From Pyrinomonadaceae bacterium (lineage in GTDB: Bacteria; Acidobacteriota; Blastocatellia; Pyrinomonadales; Pyrinomonadaceae), in the NCBI GenBank assembly GCA_021228405.1, contig JAJQRF010000001.1:682001-746000 (forward strand): a stretch of 64,000 nucleotides of DNA, written 5' to 3'. The notes under the pieces were generated by a model. That model was not told the origin of the DNA. It did no database searches and saw nothing but the letters and a program-made list of their open reading frames with translations. Within the stretch, counting starts at the first letter, position 1. The number at the start of each line of letters is the position of its first letter. Shown in pieces: positions 53,001-62,073 of the stretch. Made by a program: the position numbers and the translations under genes.

Positions 53001-53016
53001 TGGCACAGCTATTGAA
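53001..53016 (+). promoter_or_regulatory. sigma-54-like promoter candidate before the subtilase gene
   Basis: TGGCACAGCTATTGA has the -24 GG and -12 G at the exact sigma-54 spacing, but reads TTGA instead of TTGC. The start would lie about 45 nt upstream of the ATG. No sigma-54 activator gene is in the window. Confidence 0.35.
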
Positions 53017-53074
53017 TTAAGAAAGCGCGGCAAACTCTGCCGACGTTTACTTTTTTTAGGAGCTATTCAAGAGA

Positions 53075-55663
53075 ATGTTCTTCAAATTCAAGCCTTCTCT
53101 CATTAACAAAGCAGTCGCTTCAATACTGCTGTATTCGTTTATTTTCACCAATATTTTTATGGTGAAATCTTTCGCCGGGGAAAATGCCGGTCAGGTTTCG
53201 ATGCTTGATAAATTCACCACAGATTTATCGCAATTAGCCGAAAGCAACAGACTTCGTGAAAACGCCAATTTCAAAACGGAAGTCAATCGATTGATTCAAA
53301 TCTTATCGAACGAAAGCTCTGTTCAGCCGGTGATATTGGATGAAAAAGGTGAAAATCAGGAAATAGTTGTTGAGCAGATCGCCATCCGGATGGCGAAAGG
53401 CGATGTTCCGGCAAATTTGCGCGGAAAACGCCTGCTTCAATTGGAAACGAATTCGCTTTTTTCCGCTGCAAAATCGGCGGAAGAAGTTTCGCGTTTACTC
53501 GATGCCGTTTTAAACGAAACGATTCAGACCAAAACGGAAAACATCTTATTCGTCAACCAACTGACCAACTACATCGGCAACAAACAAAATAACGAAACAT
53601 TAAACCAGGCGATTCAAAACGGAAAACTCCGCATTATCGGAGGCAGTTCGCAGATCGCATACACGGAAAATATCGGATCGATTGCGGAAATTTCGGGTTT
53701 CTTCAAGCCTGTCGTAATCGGTGAAAATACAGTTTCAAACGAAGAAACGACCGCATCCGATGAAAACAGCGAAGGATTTCGCGGCGACAATGTTGCCTCC
53801 GATCTGCGCGAAATGATGGCACAAGACACGACGGGGACAAAGCGTGTCGAAGTTATCATCCAGGCGAAAGATGCCGAAAATCCGACACTCCGCGCAATCA
53901 TGGCGGAAAATAAAGTTCGTCTGCAAGACCGCATCGGCGATACGAATACCTTGGTTGTGAATTTGCCTTTGAGTGCGGTCGAAGTTCTGGCGCAAAGCGG
54001 CATTATTAACTATATGTCGCCGAACCGTAAAGTCACTTTTCTCGGTCACGTCGAAAATACGACCGGTGCAACCATGACACGTCAGCAAGCCGCAACCTCG
54101 ACCCGTGCCGCTTTCACGCTGGACGGAACAGGTGTCGGCATCGCCGTGCTCGATTCGGGAATGTTGGTCAATCACGACTCTTTCAAAGGAAATAACGGAA
54201 ACAACCGCGTCGTTTACAGCCAAAGCTTTGTGCCGACCGAAATGGATGTTGACGATAACTACGGTCACGGAACGCACGTCGCCGGAATTGCCGCCGGAAA
54301 CTCGAACAAAGACAACGGCGCGTATCGCGGCATTGCTCCGAATGCAAACATCATCAATCTGAAAGTTTTGGACGGACAGGGCAGAGGACAAACTTCGTGG
54401 CTTTTAAATGCTCTGGATTGGATCAAAACCAATCACGCGACTTACAATATCCGCGTTGTCAATCTGAGCCTTGGCGGTTTGGCGATCGATACCTACACGA
54501 ATGATCCGGTTTGCCGCAAAGTTCAGGAATTGAACGGCGCAGGAATTCTGGTAGTTGCCGCCGCCGGCAACGAAGGTAAAAATTCGGCGGGACAAAAATT
54601 ATACGGACATATTCATTCCCCGGGTAACGACCCCTCGGCACTTACCGTCGGTGCTTCCAATACCGTAAACACCGACGGTCGCAGTGACGACACGTTGGCA
54701 AGTTTCAGCTCACGCGGTCCGACGCGCAGTTTTTATGTGAATGCCGCGGGAACGAAGATTTACGATAACGCGATCAAACCCGATCTGGTCGCACCGGGCA
54801 ACAGAATTGTTTCAGCGCGCGCCAAATCGACATCTTATCTGGCTTTGAATTATCCGCTTTTGTCTGACGGTCTGGTTAATTTGCTTAATCCGAACGACAG
54901 TATGATGAATATGAGCGGAACCTCGATGTCAACGCCGGTGGTCGCAGGAGCGGCGGCATTGCTCTTCCAGATGAATCAAAATCTGACTCCGCAAATGGTC
55001 AAAATGATTCTGGAATATACGGCTCAACCTTTGAACGGTTTAAGCTCACTCGAACAGGGCGCGGGTCAGTTAAATCTCGAAGGCGCGGTTCGTCTGACGA
55101 AAGCGATCCGAACGGACATAAATTTCAAAGCAACGACGACACTGCCCGGAACGAGTCTTTTACCGGCAGGCGCAGTTTTCCCGACCCCGACCACAACGAT
55201 CAATGGAAATACGTTCAACTGGGCGCAGGGCATTATGACCAATCACGGTTATTTGAAAGGTCAAACGCTGGCAAACACTTTCCACGCCGCATACAAAGTA
55301 AATATGTGGTTTGAAAAAGGTGTCGGACACGACATTCTGAACCAGTTTGTCGTCAATACGAACTTTTCCAATACGGCGGGAATCACATTAACTCCTAAAA
55401 TAGTAAAGAGCAATGGTTTGACGCTCGGCGACGGTTCGGTGCTTTATGCCTTCGGCGTGTTGATAAGAGATGGCGTTTTGGTAAGTGACGGTGTTTTAGT
55501 CAGTGACGGCGTTCTCGTAAGTGATGGTGTTCTCGTCAGCGACGGCGTTTTGTTTAGCGACGGCGTTTTGGTCAGCGACGGCGTTTTGGTCAGCGACGGT
55601 GTTTTGGTCAGCGACAGCACGATGGCACACACCAGCGCAAATGCAATCAATGGTGATAATTAA
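53075..55663 (+). CDS. secreted subtilisin-like serine protease with hexapeptide-repeat tail
   Basis: 862 residues, S8 family. N-terminal membrane/signal segment (about 12-34), a long prodomain-like part to about 340, then the catalytic domain: Asp360 (GVGIAVLDSGM), His398 (NYGHGTHVAGIAAG), oxyanion Asn499 (VVAAAGNEG) and Ser617 (MSGTSMSTPVVAGAAAL). After a beta-rich region (680-790) come nine tandem GVLVSD-type hexapeptides (about 798-850), encoded by 18-nt repeats at 55455-55616, and a short end. Probably exported; the tail may act in surface display or oligomerisation. Confidence 0.93.
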   Translation: MFFKFKPSLINKAVASILLYSFIFTNIFMVKSFAGENAGQVSMLDKFTTDLSQLAESNRLRENANFKTEVNRLIQILSNESSVQPVILDEKGENQEIVVEQIAIRMAKGDVPANLRGKRLLQLETNSLFSAAKSAEEVSRLLDAVLNETIQTKTENILFVNQLTNYIGNKQNNETLNQAIQNGKLRIIGGSSQIAYTENIGSIAEISGFFKPVVIGENTVSNEETTASDENSEGFRGDNVASDLREMMAQDTTGTKRVEVIIQAKDAENPTLRAIMAENKVRLQDRIGDTNTLVVNLPLSAVEVLAQSGIINYMSPNRKVTFLGHVENTTGATMTRQQAATSTRAAFTLDGTGVGIAVLDSGMLVNHDSFKGNNGNNRVVYSQSFVPTEMDVDDNYGHGTHVAGIAAGNSNKDNGAYRGIAPNANIINLKVLDGQGRGQTSWLLNALDWIKTNHATYNIRVVNLSLGGLAIDTYTNDPVCRKVQELNGAGILVVAAAGNEGKNSAGQKLYGHIHSPGNDPSALTVGASNTVNTDGRSDDTLASFSSRGPTRSFYVNAAGTKIYDNAIKPDLVAPGNRIVSARAKSTSYLALNYPLLSDGLVNLLNPNDSMMNMSGTSMSTPVVAGAAALLFQMNQNLTPQMVKMILEYTAQPLNGLSSLEQGAGQLNLEGAVRLTKAIRTDINFKATTTLPGTSLLPAGAVFPTPTTTINGNTFNWAQGIMTNHGYLKGQTLANTFHAAYKVNMWFEKGVGHDILNQFVVNTNFSNTAGITLTPKIVKSNGLTLGDGSVLYAFGVLIRDGVLVSDGVLVSDGVLVSDGVLVSDGVLFSDGVLVSDGVLVSDGVLVSDSTMAHTSANAINGDN
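55455..55616 (+). repeat. 18-bp coding repeats of the subtilase tail
   Basis: Nine units of 18 nt (core GGCGTTTTGGTCAGCGAC) encoding GVLVSD; many differences are at third codon positions, so the peptide rather than the DNA is kept. Confidence 0.92.
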
Positions 55664-55692
55664 TAAGAGGAGAAAATAGGGAGATTATCACA

Positions 55693-56610
55693 ATGACATT
55701 GCAAATCGCTAAACACATTATTAAAAACGAACCGACCGACATTCTCAGAAATTTTGCACCCGTAATAGTTCCCGATCTGAGCCGTCTGCACTTATTGACG
55801 GAAAATGAAAAAGAAGAAGTTCTCGGTTTTCTTGCTCAACGCCCGGTTCACACGGTTGTGATGACAAGTATGATTCACGACAACGGGATCGAAAACGAGC
55901 AGAATCGCGGCAAATTCTTCGGCTATCGCAATGCTTCCGGCATTCTCGAAGGCGTTGCGCTGATCGGTCATACAACATTGGTTGAAGTGCACACGGAAGA
56001 AGCCTTAAAAGCTCTGGCAATGATCGCGCGCGAATCCGAAACACCGATCCACGTAATGATGTCGGACGGAAATTCGATCGAATCCTTCTGGCAGCATTTT
56101 TCGGGCGGCATCAAAGAACCGCGCTTGATCTGTTCGGAAAGACTTTTCGAGATCAGTTTTCCCCTGATGGTTAGAAACAATATAGACGGATTGAGACTTG
56201 CTTCCGAAGCCGAATTGCTTTCGATCGCCGAAGCTCACGCCGAAGTTGCTTTTGAAGAAAGCGGCGTTGATCCTTTGGTCAAAGACCGTGAAGGATTTCT
56301 AAAACGCGTTACGCGCCGCATCAATCAGGAACGTGTCTGGGTTGTTTTCGACGAAGCCGGAAAGCTGATTTTCAAAGCCGATGTCGTCGCCGAAACGCCC
56401 GAGGTCAAATATCTCGAAGGGATTTATGTTCATCCCGAATATCGCGGCAAAGGCATCGCGGCGGATTGCCTTTCGCAATTGAGCCGGAAACTTTTAGAAG
56501 AAGTTCAATATGTTTGTCTTCTGAGCAATGAAGAATTTCAGCACGCACACCGGACATATTTGAAGGCAGGCTTTAAATCTCAGGATTCCTGCGTCACGAT
56601 CTTTGTCTAA
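55693..56610 (+). CDS. GNAT-family acetyltransferase with an N-terminal DUF4081-like domain
   Basis: 305 residues. The N-terminal half (LHLLTENEKEEVLGFLAQRPVHTVVMTSMIHDNG, FFGYRNASGILEGVALIGHTTLVE) resembles DUF4081-type sensor halves. The C-terminal GNAT half (about 165-305) has VWVVFDEAGKLIFKADVVAETPEVKYLEGIYVHPEYRGKGIAADCLSQLSRKLL (acetyl-CoA loop YRGKGIA) and ends AHRTYLKAGFKSQ. Substrate unknown. It follows the subtilase gene after 29 nt with a TAAGAGGAGAAAATAG site, suggesting co-expression. Confidence 0.88.
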   Translation: MTLQIAKHIIKNEPTDILRNFAPVIVPDLSRLHLLTENEKEEVLGFLAQRPVHTVVMTSMIHDNGIENEQNRGKFFGYRNASGILEGVALIGHTTLVEVHTEEALKALAMIARESETPIHVMMSDGNSIESFWQHFSGGIKEPRLICSERLFEISFPLMVRNNIDGLRLASEAELLSIAEAHAEVAFEESGVDPLVKDREGFLKRVTRRINQERVWVVFDEAGKLIFKADVVAETPEVKYLEGIYVHPEYRGKGIAADCLSQLSRKLLEEVQYVCLLSNEEFQHAHRTYLKAGFKSQDSCVTIFV

Positions 56611-56623
56611 CGGGATCAGCCAA

Positions 56624-56699
56624 AAAAGGTATGGACAAAAGACGAATTTTCCCTCATACTATTTGAGGGCTAAAATTAAGTCCTTTGTTCATACCTTTT
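56624..56699 (+). terminator. long imperfect hairpin, probable terminator
   Basis: AAAAGGTATGGACAAA...AATTTT-CCCTCA pairs with TGAGGG-AAAATT...TTTGTTCATACCTTTT; several 1-nt bulges; T-rich end. Confidence 0.75.
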
Positions 56700-56859
56700 A
56701 TCAACCTACTGCTCCTTAACACGGTTTTTCCATCTGAACGCGCCTTCCACTCAAATTCATTTAGAAAAAAAATACAATTATATGAGATGTCTTTAGAGTC
56801 TATTTCCTGTCTTTATCCGCATTTCGGAAAAAGGATGATTTAGCCGCCACTTACTTACG

Positions 56860-59361
56860 ATGAAAAAGCAGGCTCTTATTAAAGGTTATATGCTGGCTGT
56901 GATTGCACTGGGATTCGTGTGTCTCGCCGTCGCATTTGCCGGAATGCCTTTTAACAGGATCGACCTGCAATTTTTATTTTTAGCCGCTTTCACGATCGGT
57001 CTCGGTTCGCGCATCACTATTGAAATTCCGCGCTTCAAATCGCACGTTGCGGTTTCCGACACTTTTATCTTTCTCGCTTTGTTACTTTACGGCGGCGAAT
57101 TTGCGATCGGGCTTGCCGCCGTCGAAGCGTTTTGTTCGGCGTGGCGTTTCTGCAACAAAAAGATCACCGTATTTTTCAATATGGGCACGATGGCACTTTC
57201 GACCTCGCTCGTCGTCATCACGCTTTATTTATTCGACATCGACACTTTTGAAGAACTTCACGGAACCACGCTTCAAGATTTCGTTATCACGCTTTCGATC
57301 CTGGTGCTGGTGCAGTTTTTCGCCAATTCGGGAATCGCGTCGGTTTACGGCGCGTTGAAATCCGAAAAGCCCTGGTGGGAAACCTGGAAAACCCATTATC
57401 TGTGGACATTCGTAACCTATCTGATCGGGGCTGTGGGCGCGGGGGTTCTCGTAAAATTGATCGATTCGGTCGGTTTTATCGTTTTGCTCGGAACCGCGCC
57501 GGTCATAATGTTCGTTTACCTGACCTATCGAATGTATCTGAAAAACGTCGAAATGTCGCTCTCGCAAGCCGAGCAAGCCGAACAGCACGCCGAAATTTTG
57601 CGGATGCAATCGATCGCCCTGCGCGAATCGGAAGAACGTTTTCGCAGTGCGTTCAATTACGCGCCGATCGGCATCGCGCTTGTTTCGCCGATGGGCAACT
57701 GGCTGAAGGTAAACCGCGCTTTATGCGAAATTCTGGGTTATACCGAAGATGAATTTTTGGCAACGGATTTTCAATCGATGATCTCGCCCGACAATCTCGG
57801 CAACACGCTCATCAAAATCAACGAACTGCTTTTGGGCAAGATTCCGACCTGCCAGATGGAACAGCGTTACATCAACAAACAAGGCGAAACCGTCTGGGCT
57901 TGGTGGAGCGTTTCGCGGGCGAGCGATATAAAGTCAGACCAACCGAACCTGATCTTCCAGATTCAGGACATTACCGATAAAAAACTCGTCGAGGACAAAC
58001 TGCAATACGACGCGACGCACGACGCTTTGACAGGTTTGCCGAACCGCAAATTCTTTATGACGCGGCTCACGGCGGCTCTCGAAAAATCGAATAACGATCA
58101 CGCTCACAAAGTCAGCGTCTTGTTTATCGACCTCGACCGTTTCAAGATCATCAATGACAGCCTCGGACACCTGATCGGCGACGAGCTTTTGATCGGCATC
58201 GCCGAACGTCTGCGCGATTGCGTCCGTCCGTCCGATACGGTGGCGCGGCTCGGCGGCGATGAATTTACCGTGCTCGTCGAAGGAAATTACGACAATAAGG
58301 AAGTCGTCCGCATTGCCGAGCGCGTGCAGGAAAAATTCTCGATTCCCTTCGATCTGAGCGGGCACGAAGTTTACAGTTCGGCAAGCATCGGAATTCTTCA
58401 CGCGACCGAAAATCATCTGACTTCGGAAGATATGATGCGCGACGCGGACACGGCAATGTATCAGGCGAAACGCGCCGGAAAAGCCCGCCACGAAGTTTTC
58501 GACGCGGATATGCACGAAGCGGCAAAGGAAATCTTAAAGCTCGAAACCGATCTGCGCCGCGCCGTCGAGAAACGCGATTTTACGGTTCATTATCAGCCGA
58601 TCTATTCGTTGATTACGGGAAACGTCGAAGGCTTTGAAGCCCTTGCGCGTTGGGAACATCCCGTTTTGGGAAATATTCCGCCGTCGAAATTCGTGCCGCT
58701 CGCGGAGGAAATCGGCATTATCAACGCGCTCGGCGAGCAGGTTTTACGCAAGGCTTGCACTGAAATGGCGGCGATCAGGCGCGATTTTCCGTCTGATTTT
58801 TCTTTCGTTTTAAACGTCAATCTTTCGTGCAAACAGTTTGCTTACCCGAATCTGGTCACAAAAATCAAAAATATTCTGGAAGAAACGGGATTTCCGCCAA
58901 CCAAATTAAAACTCGAAATCACCGAATCGGTCTTTTTCGACTACCGCGACAAAGCGATCCTGATGCTCAATCAATTGCGCGAACTCGGCATCGAGATCAA
59001 CATCGACGATTTCGGAACGGGTTATTCAAATCTGAGTTACCTGATGCAACTGCCGATCTCGACGCTCAAGATCGACCGTTCTTTTATCAGCCCGATCGAG
59101 CAGAACGGCAATAATATCGAGATCGTGCAGACGATCGTAATGATGGCGCGAAACCTCGGCTTGCGCGTGATCGCCGAAGGTGTGGAAACCGAAGCCCAGC
59201 TCGAACATCTCAAAAAACTCAAATGCGAAGGCGCGCAGGGACATCTTTTCTCGAAACCGCTTTCCTACGAAGAAGTTCAGCATTTCCTTAATGAAAACGG
59301 TATTCTCGACATTCCCGAAACAAGATTCAAAGACATTTCCATAGTTTCTACGATTCAATAA
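56860..59361 (+). CDS. membrane PAS-GGDEF-EAL cyclic-di-GMP enzyme
   Basis: 833 residues. Residues 1-225 form seven or so TM helices (MASE-like sensor), with a short coiled coil to 255. PAS is at about 257-375 (ESEERFRSAFNYAPIGIALVSPMGN; IQDITDKKLVEDKL). GGDEF follows with an intact active site at 465-469 (RLGGDEFTVL) and an intact RxxD inhibitory site at 456-459. EAL follows with E593-L595 (GFEALARWEHP), ITESVFFD, IDDFGTGYSNLSYL, KIDRSFI and IAEGVETEAQLEHL, so both synthase and hydrolase sites appear complete. Balance of activities cannot be predicted. Confidence 0.95.
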   Translation: MKKQALIKGYMLAVIALGFVCLAVAFAGMPFNRIDLQFLFLAAFTIGLGSRITIEIPRFKSHVAVSDTFIFLALLLYGGEFAIGLAAVEAFCSAWRFCNKKITVFFNMGTMALSTSLVVITLYLFDIDTFEELHGTTLQDFVITLSILVLVQFFANSGIASVYGALKSEKPWWETWKTHYLWTFVTYLIGAVGAGVLVKLIDSVGFIVLLGTAPVIMFVYLTYRMYLKNVEMSLSQAEQAEQHAEILRMQSIALRESEERFRSAFNYAPIGIALVSPMGNWLKVNRALCEILGYTEDEFLATDFQSMISPDNLGNTLIKINELLLGKIPTCQMEQRYINKQGETVWAWWSVSRASDIKSDQPNLIFQIQDITDKKLVEDKLQYDATHDALTGLPNRKFFMTRLTAALEKSNNDHAHKVSVLFIDLDRFKIINDSLGHLIGDELLIGIAERLRDCVRPSDTVARLGGDEFTVLVEGNYDNKEVVRIAERVQEKFSIPFDLSGHEVYSSASIGILHATENHLTSEDMMRDADTAMYQAKRAGKARHEVFDADMHEAAKEILKLETDLRRAVEKRDFTVHYQPIYSLITGNVEGFEALARWEHPVLGNIPPSKFVPLAEEIGIINALGEQVLRKACTEMAAIRRDFPSDFSFVLNVNLSCKQFAYPNLVTKIKNILEETGFPPTKLKLEITESVFFDYRDKAILMLNQLRELGIEINIDDFGTGYSNLSYLMQLPISTLKIDRSFISPIEQNGNNIEIVQTIVMMARNLGLRVIAEGVETEAQLEHLKKLKCEGAQGHLFSKPLSYEEVQHFLNENGILDIPETRFKDISIVSTIQ

Positions 59362-59406
59362 AAAGCAGAAACCTGCACATAAGCAAGAGTATTTAATAAG
59401 TGCCTT

Positions 59407-59488
59407 GAAACAAAATGAGCATAAGACGGTGGGAAAATTGCGCTGTTGCATCATCGCATTTTCGCATCGTCTTTTTATTTTGTTTCAT
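59407..59488 (+). terminator. long imperfect hairpin after the GGDEF-EAL gene
   Basis: GAAACAAAAT...AAGACG...AAAAT...GCG pairs with CGC...ATTTT...CGTCTT...ATTTTGTTTC. Repeat-type hairpin that may end the transcript. Confidence 0.65.
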
Positions 59489-59507
59489 TACCATTTTTTT
59501 TATAAAA

Positions 59508-59738
59508 GTCGGGATAAGAATTTTATTCTTTAGGATAAAATATTTATCTTAAAGAATAAATGATTTGTTTTTTAGGATAAATACTTTATCTGTTAGGATA
59601 AATTATTGAAACGTCGGGATAAATATTTCATCTTTTAGGATGAATTATATATTTGTTAGGAATTATTTAATATCCGTCGGGATAAATAATTTATCCCGAC
59701 GGATATTTTTTTACCCCACGGATAAATTTATTTTCCCG
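59508..59738. repeat. 21-bp tandem array 3 (11 units)
   Basis: Eleven units of exactly 21 nt starting GTCGGGATAAA, TTTAGGATAAA or GTTAGGATAAA; many are palindromic (GGATAAAT-A-ATTTATCC). Unrelated in sequence to arrays 1 and 2. The 59362-59957 gap holds no gene. Confidence 0.92.
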
Positions 59739-59864
59739 ACATTATTTTTATAAAATCATTCAATTTATTTTCGATTCGGATTAATCGAACCGCAAAACCG
59801 TTTGGTAATAGAGATGTATTAATCCGAGCAAATGAAAAGTGAAGCAATAAAAGCAGATACGTGC

Positions 59865-59943
59865 CTGTGAAGAATCGTTTTTCAGCATTTTAGATTGAAT
59901 TTTAAATCTTTAATCTTTAATTGTCCGACACGCTTCTTCACAG
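59865..59943 (-). repeat. hairpin with AATCTTT heptamers downstream of the channel gene
   Basis: Perfect outer stem CTGTGAAGAA (59865-59874) with TTCTTCACAG (59934-59943); inside, AATCTTT heptamers and an AGATT/AATCT stem. It lies 14 nt beyond the stop of the minus-strand channel gene and may terminate it. Confidence 0.75.
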
Positions 59944-59957
59944 CCTGCAAGAGTATT

Positions 59958-61985
59958 TTAATTTTCACTCAACACGATGACTTTATCGTTTTCCGAAAAG
60001 GTGATCGTTTCGTTTTTGCGGGGATTGACGCGCACGCCGTAAGCCTTTCCCGCATCGTTTGCGTCGGAATTCAGCCGATAACCGATAGCGGTTTCGCCGC
60101 GCCGTTTGGCTGATTCGAGAACGGTGTAAAAATTGACCGCTTCACCCGGTTTGATGTAATCTTTCGCCGGTTTCAGATAGATTTCCGCGCCGTCGGCATC
60201 GAACAGATCGTCGAAAACATTGCCGAGTTCCTTATTTTCCGCAACCTGCGTCAAAAGCAAACCCGCCAGTTCGTCGCTCACGATAAAATCGTCGGCTTTC
60301 GCGATTTCCGCCAGAGCGCGATTTTTCACGTCGAGCATTTCGCTCACGACGCTGTAGGCTTCGCCCTTTTTATGTTCGATGTCGCGCAGATGGAGAAGCG
60401 TCATCAAGGTTTTCGAGTCGGCTTCCTGAATCTCCATATCGTCAGCGTAACACAGCAAAATAACGTGCTGATACGAGGTCAGATCGAGGGCATCGAGCAT
60501 TTCGCGGTCGGAAGTGTCGCCGAAAACGAAATTAACCTTTAGATTCGTCAGTTCAGCCGCAATTTCTTCAACCGTTCTTCGTGCTTCTTCCAGATCGGCA
60601 ACGACCGTCAACCGTGAATCTTTGGAAACGTATTTGTCCATCTCGCGCACGATCGTTTCGCCTTTTTTGTTCCAGCCCAAAATCAGATTTTTCTCGGCTT
60701 CGGCTTTGCCCGACGGCTTTGCGACGATTGCCGTGTCCGAAAAATCGGTCTTTGCCGAAAGGTTTATCCGGTCATCGTCGGCGGCGATCACGACGACCTT
60801 ATCGCCTGCCGTGATTTTCGTGTCCATCGGCGGATTGAGTTTCGTTTTACCGTTCGCAAAACGAATCCCGATCAGAGCCGAATCAGCGAAAGATGCGAGC
60901 GATTCGCCGTAAGTTTTGCCCGCCAGCGAGGTTTGTTCGGAAAAATAAATCTCGTCGCCGCCGAAATCGAGCAATTCTTTGTAAACGACGCTCAAGCCCG
61001 TCTGCCGCGAAGTTTGCACCGTGATTCTCGAGATCAGATCGTCCGCCAAAACGATTTCGACCTCGTCCCTTCCGACCATTTTTGCCACTTCGACGTTTTT
61101 CGGATCGCGCAATTCGGCAACGATGTGATATTTTTCCTCGCGCCGGTTCGGGTTATTGGTGATTGCCAGAATCATCTTGATAACCTGCGCGTCAGGATCG
61201 GAAAATTCTTCAGGCGAAAGGATGATGATCGATTTCGTCGCGTGCGGATTGACGATTTCGAGATCGGAAAGATCGATCGGACTTCCCGAACGGCAGACGA
61301 CCTTCGTGCGTCCCGGGTCTTCGACCTTTGCACGAATTTCATCTTCCATTTCAACCTTGTCTTTGTCCGCCAGAATAACGACGCGCGGCTTTTTCGCGTT
61401 TTCGTTCGCCTTTGCAAGCTCTGAAATGACCAGAAAAATACGCGATGACCAACCCAGAATGAGCGTATGATTTTCTTCGCAGACGAACGAACGACCTTTT
61501 TGCAGTTCTTCCAGTTTCCCTTCTAAACCGCTCGTCAAAACGCCGATCAGACTGCTCACGATAAAAATTCCGCCGAGCGTGATGAGAAACATAAAACCGC
61601 GATATTTCCAGCCCGTATCGCCCGCGACCGTTCCCGCGTCGATCGAGTGCATCAAACTCTGCCAAGCCGCTTCCGCAAAACTGTAGCCTTCTTCCTCTTT
61701 CGGTTTTTCGGGTTCAGCCGGAGGTTTTTCCGCGTCTTTTTCGCCGGTTTCGATCTTTGCCGTTTCGTCTTTTGATTCGGGATTCCCGATCGTCTGCTCA
61801 ACTGCCGCCGGTTCGGGTGCGGGTTCCTCTTCGGGCTTTAATCCCGTCGCCACCAAAAAAACCGCCGCCGTCAAAACCATCGCCAGCGAAATCATCGCCA
61901 GCCACCCGATCAAACTTGCCGTTCCGCCCGATAAACTATTGTCGAACCAATAGCGCACGCGCTGCCAAAAAGTGATTCTTCTCAT
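59958..61985 (-). CDS. CASTOR/POLLUX-like ion channel protein with RCK/TrkA-N-like domains
   Basis: 675 residues. N-terminal TM helix (LIGWLAMISLAMVLTAAVFLVATGL), an unusual 60-residue Pro/Glu/Lys-rich periplasmic stretch (EEEPAPEPAAVEQ... PEKPKEEEG), a pore-like hairpin (AAWQSLMHSIDAGTVAGDTGWKYRGFMFLITLGGIFIVSSLIGVLTSGLEGKLEEL), then two Rossmann RCK-type modules (HTLILGWSSRIFLVISELAKAN at about 170; NLILGWNKKGETIVREMDKYV at about 440) with TrkA-C-like parts between and after. This matches plant CASTOR/POLLUX and their bacterial relatives. Ion selectivity unknown. Confidence 0.85.
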   Translation of the reverse strand: MRRITFWQRVRYWFDNSLSGGTASLIGWLAMISLAMVLTAAVFLVATGLKPEEEPAPEPAAVEQTIGNPESKDETAKIETGEKDAEKPPAEPEKPKEEEGYSFAEAAWQSLMHSIDAGTVAGDTGWKYRGFMFLITLGGIFIVSSLIGVLTSGLEGKLEELQKGRSFVCEENHTLILGWSSRIFLVISELAKANENAKKPRVVILADKDKVEMEDEIRAKVEDPGRTKVVCRSGSPIDLSDLEIVNPHATKSIIILSPEEFSDPDAQVIKMILAITNNPNRREEKYHIVAELRDPKNVEVAKMVGRDEVEIVLADDLISRITVQTSRQTGLSVVYKELLDFGGDEIYFSEQTSLAGKTYGESLASFADSALIGIRFANGKTKLNPPMDTKITAGDKVVVIAADDDRINLSAKTDFSDTAIVAKPSGKAEAEKNLILGWNKKGETIVREMDKYVSKDSRLTVVADLEEARRTVEEIAAELTNLKVNFVFGDTSDREMLDALDLTSYQHVILLCYADDMEIQEADSKTLMTLLHLRDIEHKKGEAYSVVSEMLDVKNRALAEIAKADDFIVSDELAGLLLTQVAENKELGNVFDDLFDADGAEIYLKPAKDYIKPGEAVNFYTVLESAKRRGETAIGYRLNSDANDAGKAYGVRVNPRKNETITFSENDKVIVLSEN

Positions 61986-62046
61986 CGCTCTGTTATTTAG
62001 TTTTTTTTGAATAATTGGGGCGAGAAAAGATTAACAGAAAAAATAA

Positions 62047-62073
62047 AAAGGTGAAAACCCCGGTTTCACCTTT
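62047..62073 (-). terminator. terminator overlapping the M48 protease stop codon
   Basis: AAAGGTGAAA pairs with TTTCACCTTT; the TGA at 62066-62068 is inside the stem and a T-rich tract follows on the minus strand. Confidence 0.8.

Noticed and set aside
55444-55650. Minus-strand SLTKTP-repeat protein
   Set aside because: Shadow of the subtilase GVLVSD repeats, whose substitution pattern fits the plus frame.
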